Virus record (IMG/VR): IMGVR_UViG_3300031711_000070
Coordinates: 1-25,711 of that record
DNA length: 25,711 nucleotides
Reading direction: 5' to 3' (one strand)
DNA from: a virus
The position numbers and the translations under genes were made by a program. The notes under the pieces are model-generated. The model did not search any database and was not told the DNA's origin. It saw only the letters and a list, made by a program, of their open reading frames with translations. Shown in pieces: positions 1 to 6,891 of the stretch; the first letter of the stretch is position 1; every line of letters begins with the position of its first letter.

Positions 1-1
1 C

Positions 2-1933
2 GCATACAATTTCGTTCAGGTAACTGCCGCCGTCTCCTGGAAGTCCAGGCAGGTGGTTAGCAAGACCCCCCAAACGACCTGGGAAGTTGCGACTACCCGA
101 ACCTCCACCAAGTCCTTGACCTGGAATGACGGTAAGTCCACGTCGAACTCAAAGTCCTTCGTCTGGAATGTACGGATTCCCGCCAGCAGCACCACGTCCA
201 TGACTTGGAATGCCTACCTTCCTGTTTCCCTCTCGGCCGCCTCGTCCTGGGTCACCCGTCAGCAGGTCCGTCCTGTAGCCCTGATAACGTGGAACACCAT
301 GTTCCCCGGGGGGGTTACTGCACCCGTAAGCACCACCTGGGAATCGCTAGGGGCAGGCACAAATACGTCCGACATTCAATGGAATTCAAACAGTTTCCTG
401 ACTGCCGTAGCCAGTACCATAGGCCTTTCCTGGAAGAGTCGGACCCTTGTAACCCTGTCGCTGGTGATGCTATGGCAATCCGAAGTGTCGGGAGGAGCCT
501 CATCGAGCCTGGGGATTACCTGGGAGACGATGCACGGTGTCACAAGTACGGTAGCGACCGCGTGGGTTCAGTATCAGGGGGGGACCCCCTCAGCGTCGGT
601 GAACTGGAATGTCATCGAGTCCCTGAATGCAAGCAAGGCGGTGCTGTGGAATTCGCTACTGCCAGTTACCACGCAGCAAGCATGTGGGTGGCTCGATACG
701 ACCACCGTTCCGAAGACGGCATCAACTTCCTGGAACGTCAGGACGACGCTACCGGCCCTGACGTCCCTGGCCTGGCAGGTTTACGCCATGCGAAGTTCCA
801 TGGTGCCTGTTACGTGGAACTCCCATGCACGGGTTCTGTCGGCGGCCCCATCTACAATCTGGTGGGATACCCTCTATACCAAGCTGAAGACACAAACCGT
901 GGCGTGGGTAAGTGCTGGAGAGCTGGTTTCCCGTACGCAAGCCATAACGTGGGGTACTCGTAAGCGCCCGGCGACGACCCAGGCCCTGTCCTGGAAGAGT
1001 CTCCGCACGGTTGCTAGTCCCGCTGGACTGCGCTGGAATACCCGGGCAGCCCGTAAGGCCACCGAGCAAAGTACCTGGCGGGTGCGGCACACGGCGACCT
1101 CTGGCACCAGTACCTCCTGGCGGGCCCGCAGCGCGGTCGTGACGGACTTGCACACTTCCTGGCATGCATTGCTCGGACGGATTCGCACGGCCTCCCTGAG
1201 TTGGGCTGTGCGCCGCACAGTGCATGTTCCGTTGCCTGTCGCCTGGAATACGGTGACGACTTATCACCCAGTGACCAAGACGGCAGGAATTAACTGGCGG
1301 ACGGACAAGGCACTGCGCATCCGTGTGCCGGTCGCCTGGAACGCTCAGGATCTTCGTGTAACGAAGACCATCGGGGTTACCTGGAATACCCGGCATGTCG
1401 CGAGTCACACGACTGGCATCTCGTGGAAGGTCCTGCTCACGCCGGTAACGGTGACCAAGCCGGTCAAGTGGAACGCACGGACAAACGCGCACGTCTCTCA
1501 TGGCCTGGCCTGGATGGTGCTCCGTAAGGTGAGTTCGCAGAAGACGGTCAGGTGGACGGATAATATCCTTATCACTCAGGTTACCGTGACGCACGCTACT
1601 GCCTGGAAGGACCTTTCTAAGAAGTCCCTGACGCGATCCGTGCGCTGGAATGCAAGGTTTACCCGCGCCGCCCAGAAGTCCCTGGCCTGGAACGTGCTGC
1701 ACTCTGTGACCACGCAGAAGGCAGAGTCCTGGCGGGTGACGCACCGGGTCCCAGTTACCCGCGCCTGCTCCTGGAATGTTCCATTCGGTGCCGCACTGGT
1801 CAGCACGACCAAGTTCGTCAGGTGGAATACGCTCGCGACCGGTACCCACGTTACGACCTCGGCTACAATAGAGTGGACGACGAAGAAGACCATCCCCGGC
1901 GGGATTACGATCGCCGGAGCGGACCGGTGGCAG
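2..1933 (+). repeat. 44-unit Trp-anchored 14-residue (about 42 bp) coding repeat
   Basis: Units begin at Trp codons (tgg), usually tggaa(t/c) for Trp-Asn, recurring every 42 bp with insertions of 1-4 codons. The DNA is diverged between units while the amino acid pattern is kept, so this is an old, selected protein repeat rather than a recent DNA expansion. The last units (from about 1775) are longer, at 17-18 residues, which may mark the transition to the C-terminal end. Confidence 0.85.
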
Positions 1934-1945
1934 GCGGCGCAATGA
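2..1945 (+). CDS. Repetitive Trp-Asn repeat virion protein, probable head/tail fibre or decoration protein (5' end missing)
   Basis: The reading frame is open from base 2 and the repeat is already in register there, so the true start lies upstream and 647 residues are visible. The protein is almost entirely a tandem repeat of about 14 residues, each anchored by a Trp often followed by Asn (for example SLTWN, FVWNV, VAWNT). I count 44 register Trp residues; 31 of 43 spacings are exactly 14 and the rest are 15-18. Between them lie Ser/Thr/Val/Ala-rich beta-prone stretches; there is almost no Cys and no membrane segment. The first half is near-neutral and Ser/Thr-rich, the second rich in Arg, Lys and His. 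Similar WN-type repeats occur in phage structural proteins, and repeats of about 15 residues form trimeric beta-shafts in viral fibres. No enzymatic domain is visible. The stop is followed 1 nt later by the head-tail adaptor ATG, so it belongs to the late structural operon. Role as a fibre or decoration is inferred. Confidence 0.7.
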   Translation, partial: AYNFVQVTAAVSWKSRQVVSKTPQTTWEVATTRTSTKSLTWNDGKSTSNSKSFVWNVRIPASSTTSMTWNAYLPVSLSAASSWVTRQQVRPVALITWNTMFPGGVTAPVSTTWESLGAGTNTSDIQWNSNSFLTAVASTIGLSWKSRTLVTLSLVMLWQSEVSGGASSSLGITWETMHGVTSTVATAWVQYQGGTPSASVNWNVIESLNASKAVLWNSLLPVTTQQACGWLDTTTVPKTASTSWNVRTTLPALTSLAWQVYAMRSSMVPVTWNSHARVLSAAPSTIWWDTLYTKLKTQTVAWVSAGELVSRTQAITWGTRKRPATTQALSWKSLRTVASPAGLRWNTRAARKATEQSTWRVRHTATSGTSTSWRARSAVVTDLHTSWHALLGRIRTASLSWAVRRTVHVPLPVAWNTVTTYHPVTKTAGINWRTDKALRIRVPVAWNAQDLRVTKTIGVTWNTRHVASHTTGISWKVLLTPVTVTKPVKWNARTNAHVSHGLAWMVLRKVSSQKTVRWTDNILITQVTVTHATAWKDLSKKSLTRSVRWNARFTRAAQKSLAWNVLHSVTTQKAESWRVTHRVPVTRACSWNVPFGAALVSTTKFVRWNTLATGTHVTTSATIEWTTKKTIPGGITIAGADRWQAAQ

Positions 1946-1946
1946 C

Positions 1947-2762
1947 ATGCAGTTGACAGACATGCTTTCCCGAATCCGGATGGAGATCGGAGACATGGCG
2001 AAGCCATTCCGATCGATCATGCAGGGCGACGGTACCACCCTGATGACTGACCTGATACAGCCGAACGTCAATGCCCTCGGTTTCGCCATCGACGTCGCGG
2101 ACTCCATCGGAAACGTCACCACCCTGACTCCGACTACTGACTACACCGTGGACGAGGAGAACGGGATCATCCTGTTCGTTCACCCGGTCGCCGCCGGGTC
2201 GACCGCGATCATCTCCGGGACGAGCTGTGGCATGTTCACGGACAATGCGCTTCTCGTTCCCATTCGCGACGCGGTTATCTGGCACTGCCATAACCGTCAG
2301 CTCTCCGAGCGATACCGTGACCGCCACGGATTCATCACCTACCGGGAAACTCCGATAAGCCTGCGGACTATTCCGCCGGAAGAGGAGCTTCCCCTCGTAG
2401 TCCTGGCGACGTATAACACATACTGGATGCTTGCCGACGACATGGCCCTGGACGTCAATGTCCAGACCGCCGAGTCCACCAGCATCGACCGGTCCACCCG
2501 GTATCACCAGGTGATGTCACAGATCGAGGCGCTGGACGCCCGGTACAAGTCCCTGACAAGTCAGCTCAATATCGGCCCCTACCGCATCGCGACGACGAAC
2601 CTCCGGCGCACGAGCCAGACCACCGGCCGCCTTATTCCATTGTTCAAGCCGCGCGAGTTTGATGATCACAGGTATCCGGTAAGGATGCTTCCTCCCATTG
2701 ATCATATGTATGATGACAATTCGGGGGTCCCGTCCCAATTGTTCTATGGCGCGGGGTTGTGA
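1947..2762 (+). CDS. Putative head-to-tail adaptor (gp6-like connector)
   Basis: This 271-residue protein begins with a helical segment (LTDMLSRIRMEIGDMAKPF) and then has a beta-rich middle containing DYTVDEENGIILFVHP and AAGSTAIISGTS. That pattern is common in head-tail adaptor proteins of actinobacteriophages and other phages, followed by a helical C-terminal half. Such proteins sit under the portal ring and form the first layer of the neck. Its place before the other connector genes and the sheath fits. The start at 1947 lies 1 nt after the upstream stop without a strong Shine-Dalgarno; an in-frame ATG at 1962 is an alternative. The family call rests on the internal motif and gene order, so the neck role is likely while the exact layer is less certain. 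Confidence 0.6.
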   Translation: MQLTDMLSRIRMEIGDMAKPFRSIMQGDGTTLMTDLIQPNVNALGFAIDVADSIGNVTTLTPTTDYTVDEENGIILFVHPVAAGSTAIISGTSCGMFTDNALLVPIRDAVIWHCHNRQLSERYRDRHGFITYRETPISLRTIPPEEELPLVVLATYNTYWMLADDMALDVNVQTAESTSIDRSTRYHQVMSQIEALDARYKSLTSQLNIGPYRIATTNLRRTSQTTGRLIPLFKPREFDDHRYPVRMLPPIDHMYDDNSGVPSQLFYGAGL

Positions 2763-2809
2763 TATTCATGAGCGCCAAGCTGTAATAACGACAACGACAG
2801 GTATACAAC

Positions 2810-3556
2810 ATGCACAAGGTAAAGGGATACTGGTGGCGCGGCCAGCCGTCCCGTCCGGTTAACAACTTCGGTGACGGGCTCGCCCCGTATCTGCTCCGCA
2901 GGTTCTCACATCTCAAGGTGGCATGGTCCCCCGTCTCTCAGGCGAATATCGTGACGATAGGCTCCCTGCTTGAGCACATCCCCCCGCTGTGGGACGGGCA
3001 CGTACTCGGCACCGGGAAGCTCTACGAGGACTCGCTGCTCCACCTGCACACTCAGACGGCGACGGTATGGGCCCTGCGCGGCCCGCTGAGCGCCCGTGGC
3101 GTCTCCGGAGATTATGCCCTGGGTGATCCTGGGCTCCTGGCTGACGAACTCGTTACGGTCGATCACAGGGACGTGGGCCTGGGCATCGTCGCGCACCACA
3201 CCGACGACACGCTTGCCCATCGTAAGGAGTTCTTCAGCCCGGACTTCGAGACTCGTATCATCAATGTGGCTGATAATCCGCTTGATGTCGTCCGGGAAAT
3301 AGGCCGCTGCCAGAAGATCGTGACTAGCTCACTGCACGGAATGGTTCTCGCTGACGCGTTCGGCATCCCGCGCCGGTATGAAATTAACCCGAAGGCCACT
3401 AAGTACGAGGGGGGCCTGTTCAAGTTCCAGGACTACAGTGCGTCCATCAATGCCCCGTTCGAGCCGGGTAAACTGATAGAGGCGTCGCGGTTCCACGTCG
3501 AGGACCGCAAGCACGAGATTTACGACGCGTACCGTGACCTTGGGAGGGCACTATGA
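2810..3556 (+). CDS. Polysaccharide pyruvyl transferase family protein
   Basis: This 248-residue protein has the hallmarks of the polysaccharide pyruvyl transferase family: NNFGDGLAPYLL at residues 18-29, VTIGSLLEHI at 48-57, WALRGPLS at 87-94, ALGDPGLLA at 103-111 and VTSSLHGMVLADAFGIPR at 171-188. Family members transfer a pyruvate ketal from phosphoenolpyruvate to a sugar hydroxyl in exopolysaccharides, cell-wall polymers or N-glycans, adding negative charge. The His of SSLHG and the Arg of ALRGP match conserved positions. It is somewhat shorter than many bacterial members but spans the N- to C-terminal motifs, so it looks intact. It follows a 47-nt gap with only a weak ribosome site, and its stop overlaps the next gene's ATG by 4 nt (ATGA), so the two are probably translationally coupled. 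Its presence inside a phage neck module is unusual. The acceptor sugar is unknown; a virion glycan or a host wall glycan are both possible. Confidence 0.9.
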   Translation: MHKVKGYWWRGQPSRPVNNFGDGLAPYLLRRFSHLKVAWSPVSQANIVTIGSLLEHIPPLWDGHVLGTGKLYEDSLLHLHTQTATVWALRGPLSARGVSGDYALGDPGLLADELVTVDHRDVGLGIVAHHTDDTLAHRKEFFSPDFETRIINVADNPLDVVREIGRCQKIVTSSLHGMVLADAFGIPRRYEINPKATKYEGGLFKFQDYSASINAPFEPGKLIEASRFHVEDRKHEIYDAYRDLGRAL

Positions 3557-4335
3557 TGAGCCTGCGGAGGAAGCGCGGACACGGCATTACCCTGCTCATG
3601 CCCTTCCGCGCGAACGAGGGTGACACGAGGTTCCGGGCATTCGACTGGCTCCTCCGGTACTACAAGCATCACCTGCCGAGTGCTGAGATCATTGTCGGCA
3701 CCGACTTCAATACCCCGTTCAGCAAGACCACCGCGTTCAATAACGCGCGGGCTGAGGCACACGGGGACATCCTCGTGCTCATTGACGCGGACTGCTACAT
3801 TGACCCGAAGGTCATCCTGCACTGCGCAAAGGAAATCCGGCGCGAACGACGCAGGGGATACCGTCTATGGTACATTCCGTACCGGAAGTTCTACCGACTT
3901 ACCGAGGTAGCATCGGACCGCGTGCTCGACTCGAATCCCACGCGTCCGCACCGGTTCCCAGTTCCCCCGGACAAGGACGATGTTGAGAATCCGTTCGCGG
4001 CGTCGCACGGGCACTGGTGGGGCGCGCTGATTCAGATCATGCCCGCCGAGGCGTACGATATCGTCGGCGGCTGCGACCCGAGGTTTCTTGGCTGGGGCGG
4101 GGAAGACGTCGCATTCATGCGCGCGGTAGACACCCTGTACTGCAAGCATAAGACCACGCGGAACCAGGTGCTCCACCTCTGGCACCCGATCGTGAAGACC
4201 GAATGGAACCTCCGGATGTGGGAGGGCCAGTCCAGCGCCCGGGACAATGACGCCCTGGCTAACCGGTACTACGCGGCATTCGGTGACCCGAAGCGCATGC
4301 GGAACCTCGTAGGGGAATACCATGTCGAGGATTGA
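3553..4335 (+). CDS. GT-A fold glycosyltransferase with galactosyltransferase-like C-terminal motif
   Basis: This 260-residue protein has a GT-A layout: an N-terminal beta strand (GITLLMPFRA, residues 11-20), ILVLIDADCY at 73-82 with the metal-binding D78-A-D80, and GGCDPRFLGWGGEDVAFMR at 172-190. The last motif closely resembles the Glyco_transf_7C region of beta-4-galactosyltransferase-type and GalNAc-transferase-type enzymes, where the acidic pair contacts the acceptor. HLWHP at 208-212 supplies the usual C-terminal metal-ligand His. No membrane segment or signal peptide is seen, so it should act in the cytoplasm. It overlaps the pyruvyl transferase by 4 nt, with GGGAGGG upstream, and the next gene by 14 nt. 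The likely reaction is transfer of a hexose (galactose or N-acetylhexosamine) from a nucleotide sugar. Donor and acceptor are not predictable in detail. Both key motifs are intact. Confidence 0.85.
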   Translation: MMSLRRKRGHGITLLMPFRANEGDTRFRAFDWLLRYYKHHLPSAEIIVGTDFNTPFSKTTAFNNARAEAHGDILVLIDADCYIDPKVILHCAKEIRRERRRGYRLWYIPYRKFYRLTEVASDRVLDSNPTRPHRFPVPPDKDDVENPFAASHGHWWGALIQIMPAEAYDIVGGCDPRFLGWGGEDVAFMRAVDTLYCKHKTTRNQVLHLWHPIVKTEWNLRMWEGQSSARDNDALANRYYAAFGDPKRMRNLVGEYHVED

Positions 4336-4840
4336 TTACCACCACGGCCGGGCGAACGCGGACTTCGAGACGGTGCAGCTCTCGAATGCCATGCGCGGGT
4401 GGAAGTCGAACTACGGGGACTTCGTGGACTACTACCGGCTGGACCCGGACGCCACGCAGTACGACGACGTGTACGAGGAAGTTCTTTCCGGCGGCCGGAA
4501 GTACAAGCCCGTGATTCGTCTGGGCTGCCTGCACGTCTCCCTGCTACAGGGAGAGAACGACTGGGACGACAAGGGCTTCTACTACAACGACGACATTCGC
4601 GCGCTGGTCCCTTACGAGATTTACACCGGCTCGGGCATGCCATTGGCGGACATGGACACCGGGGCGTACGAGCTTGACCGTATCGTGTACAAGCAGAAGG
4701 TCTTCCGCGTAGTGGAGATAAACGTGCGCGGGCAGATCGTTGAGCACCCGAACATCGTCGCGATCGACGCGACCCAGCTCAAGCCGGACGAGTTGCACGA
4801 AGATCCACTTTTGAAAATATATGAGGATATAGCACCATGA
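4322..4840 (+). CDS. Putative head-closure / neck connector protein
   Basis: The 172-residue product is acidic, with no signal peptide or membrane segment. It starts at an ATG 6 nt after AGGGGA, inside the end of the glycosyltransferase gene (14-nt overlap). The first 50 residues are charged and helical (SNAMRGWKSNYGDFVDYYRL); the rest is beta-rich, with IRLGCLHVSLLQ, YEIYTGSGMPL, VFRVVEINVRGQIVEHPNIV and AIDATQL. An SH3-like or beta-barrel domain of this size between adaptor and tail-terminator genes is typical of head-closure (stopper) proteins. I assign it mainly by position and shape, not by a diagnostic motif, so another neck or minor structural role is possible. If correct, the glycan genes separate two neighbouring layers of the phage neck. 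Confidence 0.5.
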   Translation: MSRIDYHHGRANADFETVQLSNAMRGWKSNYGDFVDYYRLDPDATQYDDVYEEVLSGGRKYKPVIRLGCLHVSLLQGENDWDDKGFYYNDDIRALVPYEIYTGSGMPLADMDTGAYELDRIVYKQKVFRVVEINVRGQIVEHPNIVAIDATQLKPDELHEDPLLKIYEDIAP

Positions 4841-5481
4841 GTCACCGTAATGAGTTCATGAGTTTGGAGATACTAGAAAAGTTCACCAAACCCGAAGGTG
4901 CCTGTAACCTCTGGACAGGACCAGTTAGCAATTGCGGCGATCCCCGATGGTACGCCGTAAACATGCACGAGCACGGTGCCAGTGTTAAGTGTTGGTACGT
5001 GTCAGAAGTCCTCGGCATTGAGCGACCCAAGGGCATGAAGATCTATTCATCTTGCCGAAATAAGATGTGCCTCGCGGAAGATCATATCCGTGAGTTCATG
5101 CGCTATTGTCGTAACAAGCACGAGTACACACCAGAGAATACCGGCCACGACAAAGAGGGCACACGCTACTGCAAAGCCTGTAAGTACGCGTACCAGAAGC
5201 GGCACTACTACGGCCTGGAAGAGGCAACGTTCAACCAGATGCTTATTGATCAGGGCTTCACCTGTAAAATTTGCAAACGTCCTTTTGCGGGACAGCGCCC
5301 TCATCATATCGACCACGACCACGTAACCGGTCGCGTTAGAGGTATCCTGTGCGGGCAGTGCAACACCCTTCTCGGCATGGCGCATGACAACACGGCAATA
5401 CTGGGGGCAGCGATCGGGTACCTGACCAACGCCGAGGACCCGCTGCTCGCGGTTTACGGGGAAGGTAACCTGGCCCCGTGA
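4837..5481 (+). CDS. HNH / endonuclease VII-family nuclease with an extra degenerate N-terminal HNH-like domain
   Basis: The 214-residue protein has three parts. Residues 16-90 resemble the phage HNH domain of CWLWTG...CxNPxHL type (CNLWTG at 23-28, SSCRNKMCLAEDHI at 71-84), but the usual catalytic His before the first Cys is not apparent. Residues 91-115 form a Cys/His zinc-binding knuckle (CRNKHEYTPENT, then YCKACK). Residues 124-196 match the recombination endonuclease VII family: CKIC at 143-146, HHIDHDH at 156-162, CGQC at 172-175, then LLGMAHDN. The C-terminal site looks complete. Endonuclease VII relatives cut branched DNA, but free-standing copies in phages are often homing nucleases. 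The start overlaps the previous stop by 4 nt. The gene is visibly poorer in GC (near 47% in its first 60 bases) than its neighbours, which suggests recent acquisition. Confidence 0.9.
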   Translation: MSHRNEFMSLEILEKFTKPEGACNLWTGPVSNCGDPRWYAVNMHEHGASVKCWYVSEVLGIERPKGMKIYSSCRNKMCLAEDHIREFMRYCRNKHEYTPENTGHDKEGTRYCKACKYAYQKRHYYGLEEATFNQMLIDQGFTCKICKRPFAGQRPHHIDHDHVTGRVRGILCGQCNTLLGMAHDNTAILGAAIGYLTNAEDPLLAVYGEGNLAP

Positions 5482-5789
5482 GCGCCCACGACAACATGAA
5501 CCCGCAGCAGTTCATGTACCATGTGTCCCCGCATGCAACCCGGAAAAGCATAACGGATGAGGGGCTGGTTGCGGATTACGCCGAGGGCCCGTCAGCAGTT
5601 TACCTGAGCGCACAGCCCAGCAGTAAGAGCGGGCGACGCGGCTACGACACGTACAAGGTAGACACGTCAGGCCTGGATATCCTAACTGATCCACACGAAA
5701 CGTGTCATGACCCTAAGTGTGAGTTCCGGCATACTAACTCGTATTACTCGCCAGATGATATCCCTCCTGAGCGACTGCAGAGGATTTGA
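5478..5789 (+). CDS. Small ADP-ribosyltransferase-like protein
   Basis: This 103-residue protein carries a compact set of motifs seen in ADP-ribosyltransferase / RNA 2'-phosphotransferase-fold domains: FMYHVSP at residues 12-18, RKSITDEGL at 22-30, AVYLSAQP at 40-47 and a C-terminal YYSPDDIPPERL at 89-100. The first His would bind NAD and the Glu of IPPE sits where the C-terminal strand contributes a Glu. Related domains occur in phage MuF-type effector proteins and in toxins; here the domain is alone and small. It overlaps the nuclease gene by 4 nt (GTGA), with an in-frame ATG at 5496 as an alternative start. It may be a host-modifying moron, a toxin or a degenerate domain. The fold call is moderately supported; activity is unproven because a full catalytic triad cannot be verified by eye. 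Confidence 0.5.
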   Translation: MSAHDNMNPQQFMYHVSPHATRKSITDEGLVADYAEGPSAVYLSAQPSSKSGRRGYDTYKVDTSGLDILTDPHETCHDPKCEFRHTNSYYSPDDIPPERLQRI

Positions 5790-5915
5790 TGTCACGTATT
5801 GAGTTCGGGCCCGCCTTACCAGAGGGGGAAAGCCCGGCGATACAATGAGGGAGGGGCCATCCCGTGCGAGGACGCTCCGCATGCTGACTACTTGCCCATA
5901 AAGGAACGAGACTGA
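5789..5915 (+). CDS. Possible small gene split by a +1 frameshift
   Basis: The 125-nt gap between the neighbouring genes is bounded by coupled stop/start pairs (TGATG at 5787-5791 and TGATG at 5913-5917). From the first ATG, with AGAGGA 4 nt upstream, a 19-residue peptide (MSRIEFGPALPEGESPAIQ) runs to a TGA at 5846-5848. In the +1 frame the sequence continues as EGGAIPCEDAPHADYLPIK and ends at the second TGATG (5913-5915). Joined at the CAA-TGA junction, they would give a protein of about 41 residues that fills the gap exactly. It may be a real small gene with programmed frameshifting, a sequence error, or a decayed gene. No function can be assigned. Confidence 0.3.
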
Positions 5916-6103
5916 TGTCAAGGTCTTCGCAGTACGTGAACACGAATCCCGGCGCTGATGCCGACCGCGCGCGTACCGCAGAGTTTCTTCAGGGGCTAAA
6001 GGATTCCCAGCACGACCAGCGTGTCCGGATGGCTGAGACTGTCGCCATCCTGGCAGCGGTGAACCTCTACGGACGCTACCGTAACGCCAAGCGGGTGAAG
6101 TAA
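5915..6103 (+). CDS. Small hypothetical protein (62 aa)
   Basis: The ATG at 5915 follows AAGGA by about 8 nt and the stop overlaps the next ATG by one base (TAATG), so it is very likely translated as part of the late operon. The N-terminal 30 residues are polar and charged (NTNPGADADRARTAEFLQGL). Residues 40-55 form a short, moderately hydrophobic helix (AETVAILAAVNLYGRY), ending in a basic tail (RNAKRVK). This is too short and too charged for a confident membrane segment. No family is recognised. Its place before the tail-terminator candidate hints at a minor neck or assembly role, without other support. Confidence 0.65.
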   Translation: MSRSSQYVNTNPGADADRARTAEFLQGLKDSQHDQRVRMAETVAILAAVNLYGRYRNAKRVK

Positions 6104-6876
6104 TGCCCTGGCTGATGAACGAGGATGCCGCGCTGAAGTACCAGCTTCAGGGGATTACCGTCTTCGACCAGAACTCCGGATCGAGCGGTCGGCCGGTTAA
6201 GGTCCGTTACCGTTCTCCCGAGGACGAGGTAGCGAAGTTCACTCCCCCGATTATCCTTATCGAGATGCCGCAGCTTTCCATTGCCTGGGAACGCGCGCAC
6301 ATGGGGCAGATTAATCTTCCTTACGTTCCTGAGGGCGCAGACTCAACCAGTGTCCCGGCCCAGTGGCAGGCGGCATTCGCGGCTGCTGACGGAGCGTACG
6401 ATCCCACACTGTCCCCGTACAGCACCTGGAGCCCGACTCCCTATAACATCGATTACCAGGTGACGGTCTACGCGCGCATGGCGCGGGAGCACCTGATGCC
6501 CATCATGGCGACGCTGGAGCAGGACACCTACCTGGGCCGATTCGCAAAGCTTGTCATCCCGCAGACGAATACATTCGAGCGCGTCACCAGGATGGCAGGC
6601 CCGTTCCGGGACTACCAGAAAGACGAGAAGGGTAAGCGCCTGTTCCGGGCGACGTACTCAATTCGCGTCGCAACAGAACTAGTTGGGCCAGTTACCGACA
6701 TGACCGGCGGCGGCCCGTTCGGTCCGGTCACGTCACTAAACCTGTCCATCTCGTACGGATTTTCCAAGTCAGAACTTACTCCTTACTACAATGAGAATGA
6801 TCTGAGTCTGGAAGATGTAACCGAAGCAGTCGGCCTCGTCGGGTCTAGGACACCCATCGGCTGGAATAGCGATTAA
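6103..6876 (+). CDS. Putative tail terminator / neck protein of contractile tail
   Basis: The 257-residue product is soluble and beta-rich. It contains TPPIILIEMPQLSIAWER at residues 46-63 and a segment beginning YNIDYQVTVYARMAREHLMP, a pattern typical of tail-terminator or T4 gp15-like neck proteins in which strands and one helix build the ring that caps tube and sheath. Its position directly before the sheath gene, after the head-closure candidate, agrees with the gene order of many contractile-tail phages. The start overlaps the previous stop by one base. The C-terminal 80 residues (from about TDMTGGGPFGPV) are probably a peripheral extension. Neck location is likely; the exact layer (terminator or sheath-completion protein) is inferred. 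Confidence 0.55.
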   Translation: MPWLMNEDAALKYQLQGITVFDQNSGSSGRPVKVRYRSPEDEVAKFTPPIILIEMPQLSIAWERAHMGQINLPYVPEGADSTSVPAQWQAAFAAADGAYDPTLSPYSTWSPTPYNIDYQVTVYARMAREHLMPIMATLEQDTYLGRFAKLVIPQTNTFERVTRMAGPFRDYQKDEKGKRLFRATYSIRVATELVGPVTDMTGGGPFGPVTSLNLSISYGFSKSELTPYYNENDLSLEDVTEAVGLVGSRTPIGWNSD

Positions 6877-6891
6877 GGTCAAGGAGAAAGA

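Noticed and set aside
53-55. GTG as the start of the first gene
   Set aside because: The frame is open back to base 2 and a repeat unit (SWKSRQ) is encoded before the GTG, so the gene begins outside the window.
205-963. 252-codon open frame on the + strand in another frame of the repeat gene
   Set aside because: Overlaps entirely with the in-register Trp repeat frame, has no ribosome site and no recognisable domain.
749-2122. 457-codon open frame on the - strand opposite the repeat protein
   Set aside because: It is a by-product of the repeated codon pattern of the + strand gene; the product is Arg/Pro/Gly-rich low complexity without recognisable motifs, and all neighbours run on the + strand.
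2768-2785. Five-codon ORF (MSAKL) before the pyruvyl transferase gene
   Set aside because: Too short to support; no ribosome site or leader-peptide feature such as an attenuator hairpin nearby.
4805-4836. AT-rich patch (TTTTGAAAATATATGAGG) as a promoter for the nuclease gene
   Set aside because: It encodes the C-terminus of the preceding gene, and no -35/-10 pair with acceptable spacing is present.
5841-5846. TACAAT as a -10 promoter element upstream of the 62-residue protein gene
   Set aside because: Only a poor -35 candidate (TTACCA at 19-bp spacing) exists, and the bases are better explained as part of the possible small coding region.
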